64,000 nucleotides of DNA from the NCBI RefSeq assembly GCF_030063455.1, contig NZ_JASITB010000002.1, positions 124,001-188,000 of the forward strand. Reading direction: 5' to 3'. This DNA is from Cryobacterium sp. PH31-O1 (lineage in GTDB: Bacteria; Actinomycetota; Actinomycetes; Actinomycetales; Microbacteriaceae). The notes under the pieces were generated by a model. The model ran no database searches. It was not told where the DNA came from and worked only from the letters and a program-made list of their open reading frames with translations. A program made the translations under genes and the position numbers. This document shows, one piece after another, positions 60,713-64,000 of this stretch. Positions within the stretch are counted from its first letter, which is position 1, and each line of letters opens with the position of its first letter.

Positions 60713-62458
60713 CTAGTTGGTGACCACGATGTCGGGGGCCTCGAGGCGCACCCGGTCGGCTGATTCGTCGTTGGGTTCCTCCTGCGAGGCCCGCTCGGCG
60801 GCGACCCGGGTGAGGTAGAAGCCCACCTCGCGGTCGACGCGCTCCTGATCCCAGCCCAGCACACCCGCCATGAGCGCTGCGGCGACCGGGGCGGCCGAAA
60901 CCCCGCGATCCCACGCTTCGATCGAGATGCGGGTGCGGCGAGCGAGCACGTCTTCCAGGTGCAGCGCACCCTCGTGCGAGGCCGCATAGACGACCTCAGC
61001 ACCAATGTAGTCGTCGGCACCGGGCAACGGGTCGGCCAGCGCCGGGTTGGCGCGAATGAGGTCGAGCAGCTCATCGGTGAGGGTGCCGTAGCGGTTGAGC
61101 AGGTGTTCCACCCGCACGGTGTGCAGCCCAAACGCCCTGGCGATCTTGCCGCGTTTGTTCCACGCAGCCTGATATCCCTCAGCTCCCAACAAGGGGATGT
61201 CCTGGGTTGCCGACGCGGGAATGCGGCCGTCGAGGGCTGACACCGCGGCGTCCACGGCGTCTTTGGCCATGATGCGGTACGTGGTCCACTTGCCGCCGGC
61301 GATCACGACAAGGCCGGGTACAGAATGCCCGACGAGGTGTTCGCGGGACAGCTTGGAGGTCTGGTCGCTCTCGCCGGCCAGCAGCGGGCGCAGCCCGGCG
61401 TAGACCCCCTCGACGTCTTCCCGGGTGAGCGGAACACTCAGTACCGAGTTGATGTGCTCGAGGATGTAGTCGATGTCGGCTGCCGTCGCGGCTGGATGCG
61501 CCTTGTCGAGGTACCAGTCGGTGTCGGTCGTGCCGATGAGCCAGTGGCGGCCCCACGGAATGACGAACAGAACGCTCTTCTCGGTGCGCAGCAGCAGCCC
61601 CATCGCACTCTGGAACCGATCACGCGGCACCACGAGGTGAACGCCCTTCGACGCGCGCACCTTGAAGGTGCCGCGTTCGCCGACCATGCGCTGGGTGTCG
61701 TCGGTCCAGACGCCGGTCGCGTTGACGACCTGCTTGGCCCGCACGTCGAAGTGTTCGTCGGTCTGCAGGTCGTGGGCGCGTACGCCGACGACGCGTTCCC
61801 CCACCTTAATGAAGCCCTCGACGCGCACCCGGCTGGCCGCGTGGGCTCCGTAGAACGAGGCCGTGCGCACAAGCGACGACACATACCGGGCGTCGTCGAC
61901 CTGGGCATCGTAGTAGGTGATGCCGCCGACCAGGGCGTTGTTGGCCAGGCTCGGAATGAGCTTCTGCACCTGACTCTTAGACAGGTGGCGGTGGTGCGGC
62001 ACTCCAGGCGGGCGGCCACCGGTATAGGAGAAAATATCGTAGAGCAGCATGCCTGCACCGATATAGAGCCGTTCGGTGAACCGTTTCTTGAGCGGATACA
62101 GAAACCGTACCGGCTTCACCAGGTGCGGCGCGATGCGCTGCAGCAGCAGCCCCCGCTCCGTGAGGGCCTCACGCACCAGGCGAAAGTCGAGTTGTTCCAG
62201 ATAGCGGATGCCGCCGTGCACGAGTTTGGACGACCGGCTCGAGGTGCCAGACGCCCAGTCCCGCGCTTCAAGGATGCCGACGCTCAGGCCCCGGGTGACG
62301 GCATCGAGGGCTGCACCGGCCCCGACGATGCCGCCGCCGACGACGAGGATATCGAGTTCTTTGTCTTTGAGCTTGGCGAGAGCGGCGACCCTCTCCTCAG
62401 GCCCCAACTTTGTGGACCTCGTGACTGAATTACCAGTAACCAAATTGTGGGAGGCCAT
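60713..62458 (-). CDS. glpD: Aerobic glycerol-3-phosphate dehydrogenase
   Basis: GlpD oxidises glycerol-3-phosphate to dihydroxyacetone phosphate and passes electrons to quinone at the membrane. The 581-residue product has the FAD-binding 'LDILVVGGGIVGAGAALDA', 'SGTSSRSSKLVHGGIRYLEQ', 'KGVHLVVPRDRF', 'IPWGRHWLIGTTDTDW' and 'GGKWTTYRIMAKDAVD'. GGAG lies five bases before the ATG. The 40-residue N-terminal extension contains Lys/Arg. It stands alone between guaB3 and the repeat-flanked gene. Confidence 0.97.
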   Translation of the reverse strand: MASHNLVTGNSVTRSTKLGPEERVAALAKLKDKELDILVVGGGIVGAGAALDAVTRGLSVGILEARDWASGTSSRSSKLVHGGIRYLEQLDFRLVREALTERGLLLQRIAPHLVKPVRFLYPLKKRFTERLYIGAGMLLYDIFSYTGGRPPGVPHHRHLSKSQVQKLIPSLANNALVGGITYYDAQVDDARYVSSLVRTASFYGAHAASRVRVEGFIKVGERVVGVRAHDLQTDEHFDVRAKQVVNATGVWTDDTQRMVGERGTFKVRASKGVHLVVPRDRFQSAMGLLLRTEKSVLFVIPWGRHWLIGTTDTDWYLDKAHPAATAADIDYILEHINSVLSVPLTREDVEGVYAGLRPLLAGESDQTSKLSREHLVGHSVPGLVVIAGGKWTTYRIMAKDAVDAAVSALDGRIPASATQDIPLLGAEGYQAAWNKRGKIARAFGLHTVRVEHLLNRYGTLTDELLDLIRANPALADPLPGADDYIGAEVVYAASHEGALHLEDVLARRTRISIEAWDRGVSAAPVAAALMAGVLGWDQERVDREVGFYLTRVAAERASQEEPNDESADRVRLEAPDIVVTN

Positions 62459-62569
62459 TGCTGCTCCTGTTCAGACTCAGTGTTCAAGACGAGCGGTCAG
62501 GGGAAGTGCGACGAACAACTGCGACATCATTGTTGCGGGTAATGCTGAAAAGAACGTCTGTCTTCGACG

Positions 62570-63688
62570 CTAGTTCACTCGGTACGGCGCGACAACCACT
62601 TCAACCCGTTGAAATTCTTTGAGATCGGAGTATCCCGTGGTCGCCATCGACCGGCGCAGCGCGCCGATCAGGTTGGCCGTTCCGTCGGCGACGGGTGCCG
62701 GGCCGTAGAGAATCTCTTCGAGCGGGGCCACGGTGCCGACCTCGACCCGCTTGCCGCGCGGAAGCTGCGGGTGGTGCGCCTCGGCGCCCCAGTGGAATCC
62801 GCCGCCGGGGGCATCCGTTGCCCGGGCCAGGGCGGTACCGAGCATAACGGCGTCGGCGCCGCAGGCGACGGCCTTGACGATGTCACCCGAGGTGCCGAGG
62901 CCGCCGTCGGCGATGACGTGTACGTAACGACCGCCGGACTCATCCATATAGTCGCGACGCGCGCCGGCGACATCCGCTACGGCCGTGGCCATCGGGGCGT
63001 GGATGCCGAGGGTAGCGCGGGTGGTCGACGCGGCTCCTCCGCCGAAACCGACCAGAACACCGGCCGCGCCGGTGCGCATGAGGTGCAACGCTGCCGTGTA
63101 GGTGGCCGCACCGCCGACGATAACGGGGACATCGAGTTCGTAGATGAACTTCTTGAGGTTGAGCGGTTCCTGGTTCTGCGACACATGCTCGGCCGACACG
63201 GTCGTGCCGCGAATAACGAACAGGTCAACGCCGGCAGCTACGACGGTCTCGTAGAGTTCCTGCGTGCGCTGGGGCGAGAGAGCCCCGGCCACCGTCACCC
63301 CGCCCGCGCGGATCTCGGCGAGACGGGCGGTGACCAGCGCCGGCTGGATCGGCGCTGAGTACATGTCCTGCATGCGCGCGGTGGCTTTATCGGCGGGCAG
63401 GCTGCGAATTTCGGCGAGCAACGGCTCGGGGTTCTCGTGCCGGGTCCACAGGCCTTCGAGGTCGAGCACGCCGACGCCGCCCAGCTGGCCCATCATGATG
63501 GCCGTGGTGGGCGAGACGACGGAGTCCATGGGGGCAGCGAGCACCGGAATGGCGAACTGATAGGCGTCGATGGTCCAGCCGACCGACACGTCCTCCGGGT
63601 CTCGGGTGCGCCGACTGGGCACCACCGCGATGTCGTCGAAGGCGTATACGCGGCGAGCACGCTTAGAACGGCCGATCTCGATTTCCAT
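62570..63688 (-). CDS. guaB3: GuaB3-type IMP dehydrogenase-related protein
   Basis: The 372-residue protein has the IMP dehydrogenase barrel without CBS domains: 'AFDDIAVVPSRRTRDPEDV', 'IPVLAAPMDSVVSPTTAI' and 'VIADGGLGTSGDIVKAVA'. At the catalytic loop, where IMPDH has a nucleophilic Cys, it reads 'GFGGGAASTTR' with Ser221. The related GuaB3 proteins of actinobacteria are conserved beside guaB but are of unsettled function. The lack of Cys argues against classical IMPDH chemistry. TAAACT lies six bases before the ATG, the leaderless pattern. guaB lies 113 bp upstream on the same strand. Confidence 0.93.
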   Translation of the reverse strand: MEIEIGRSKRARRVYAFDDIAVVPSRRTRDPEDVSVGWTIDAYQFAIPVLAAPMDSVVSPTTAIMMGQLGGVGVLDLEGLWTRHENPEPLLAEIRSLPADKATARMQDMYSAPIQPALVTARLAEIRAGGVTVAGALSPQRTQELYETVVAAGVDLFVIRGTTVSAEHVSQNQEPLNLKKFIYELDVPVIVGGAATYTAALHLMRTGAAGVLVGFGGGAASTTRATLGIHAPMATAVADVAGARRDYMDESGGRYVHVIADGGLGTSGDIVKAVACGADAVMLGTALARATDAPGGGFHWGAEAHHPQLPRGKRVEVGTVAPLEEILYGPAPVADGTANLIGALRRSMATTGYSDLKEFQRVEVVVAPYRVN

Positions 63689-63694
63689 GACTTC

Positions 63695-63700
63695 AGTTTA
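63695..63700 (-). promoter_or_regulatory. Putative -10 box for guaB3
   Basis: Read on the minus strand, TAAACT ends six bases before the ATG at 63688. Confidence 0.5.
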
Positions 63701-63801
63701 GACGACCACCACCGACATCCATTTTTCAGCGGATGCGCCCGCCCGCCACTCTCCCGGTGCCAGCCACCCTGGCGGACTCCGGGCGAAGCGAACCGGCGAA
63801 G

Positions 63802-64000
<199 letters not shown>

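Noticed and set aside
61325-62428. A 367-codon plus-strand frame antisense to glpD
   Set aside because: It is a shadow of glpD; no ribosome-binding site or family similarity.

Overview
The window looks like chromosomal DNA from a high-GC Gram-positive actinomycete, most likely order Micrococcales and probably family Microbacteriaceae. I infer this from the strong GC bias at third codon positions, genes packed with 4-bp overlaps, a monomeric NADP isocitrate dehydrogenase, a GuaB3-type IMP dehydrogenase paralogue beside guaB, a DUF6350-purN-purH operon, a degraded DUF222/HNH gene and many leaderless promoters (TANNNT six bases before the start codon). I cannot name the genus. I see no tRNA, rRNA, CRISPR array, prophage or transposase gene.

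Layout. 1-5.3 kb: the end of an amino acid permease, an aldose epimerase, a gamma-carbonic anhydrase and the folate genes folD and glyA. A ZTP (pfl-type) riboswitch precedes glyA. 5.3-11.8 kb: a complete Mrp/Mnh Na+(K+)/H+ antiporter operon (fused A/B, then C, D, E, F, G). 12-19 kb: an asparagine-type permease, two MFS exporters, purU, a small DUF2568 protein and a ring-cleaving dioxygenase. 19-25 kb: a large secreted subtilase and a metal P1B-ATPase. 25-29.5 kb: icd, an acetyltransferase, an alkyltransferase-like DNA repair protein, a DUF4389 membrane protein and a cupin. 29.5-36 kb: a heterodimeric ABC exporter with a possible leader peptide, DedA and a leucine/valine-type dehydrogenase. 35.7-41.6 kb: DUF6350-purN-purH and sucC-sucD. 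41.8-49 kb: a VIT1/CCC1 transporter, DUF3054, an HNH pseudogene, an MFS exporter, a ferric reductase-FMN-binding protein-ApbE operon and a FUSC exporter. 49-54 kb: a UvrD/PcrA helicase, a glycerophosphodiesterase, a Bax-inhibitor protein and small ORFs. 54-59.3 kb: a five-gene operon (KhtT-like, CPA2 antiporter, SURF1, DUF3817, guaA). 59.4-64 kb: an AbiEi/nuclease-like gene bracketed by two palindromic repeats, glpD, guaB3 and the end of guaB.

The main metabolic theme is one-carbon and purine metabolism: folD, glyA, purU, purN, purH, guaA, guaB3 and guaB. The riboswitch links 10-formyl-THF shortage, sensed as ZTP, to glyA and possibly folD. A second theme is the TCA cycle: icd and sucCD lie 15 kb apart but share a MarR-like pseudo-palindrome in their upstream regions. 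A third is cation and pH homeostasis (Mrp, KhtTU-like).

The most unusual non-coding content is a set of repeats. There are four copies of a GGGCCC-rich double palindrome, all between 3.6 and 19.2 kb and mostly just after stop codons. There are two MITE-like elements with 14-19 bp terminal inverted repeats, two 70-bp palindromes flanking the AbiEi-like gene, and several tandem arrays of 8-, 13-, 17- and about 21-bp units.
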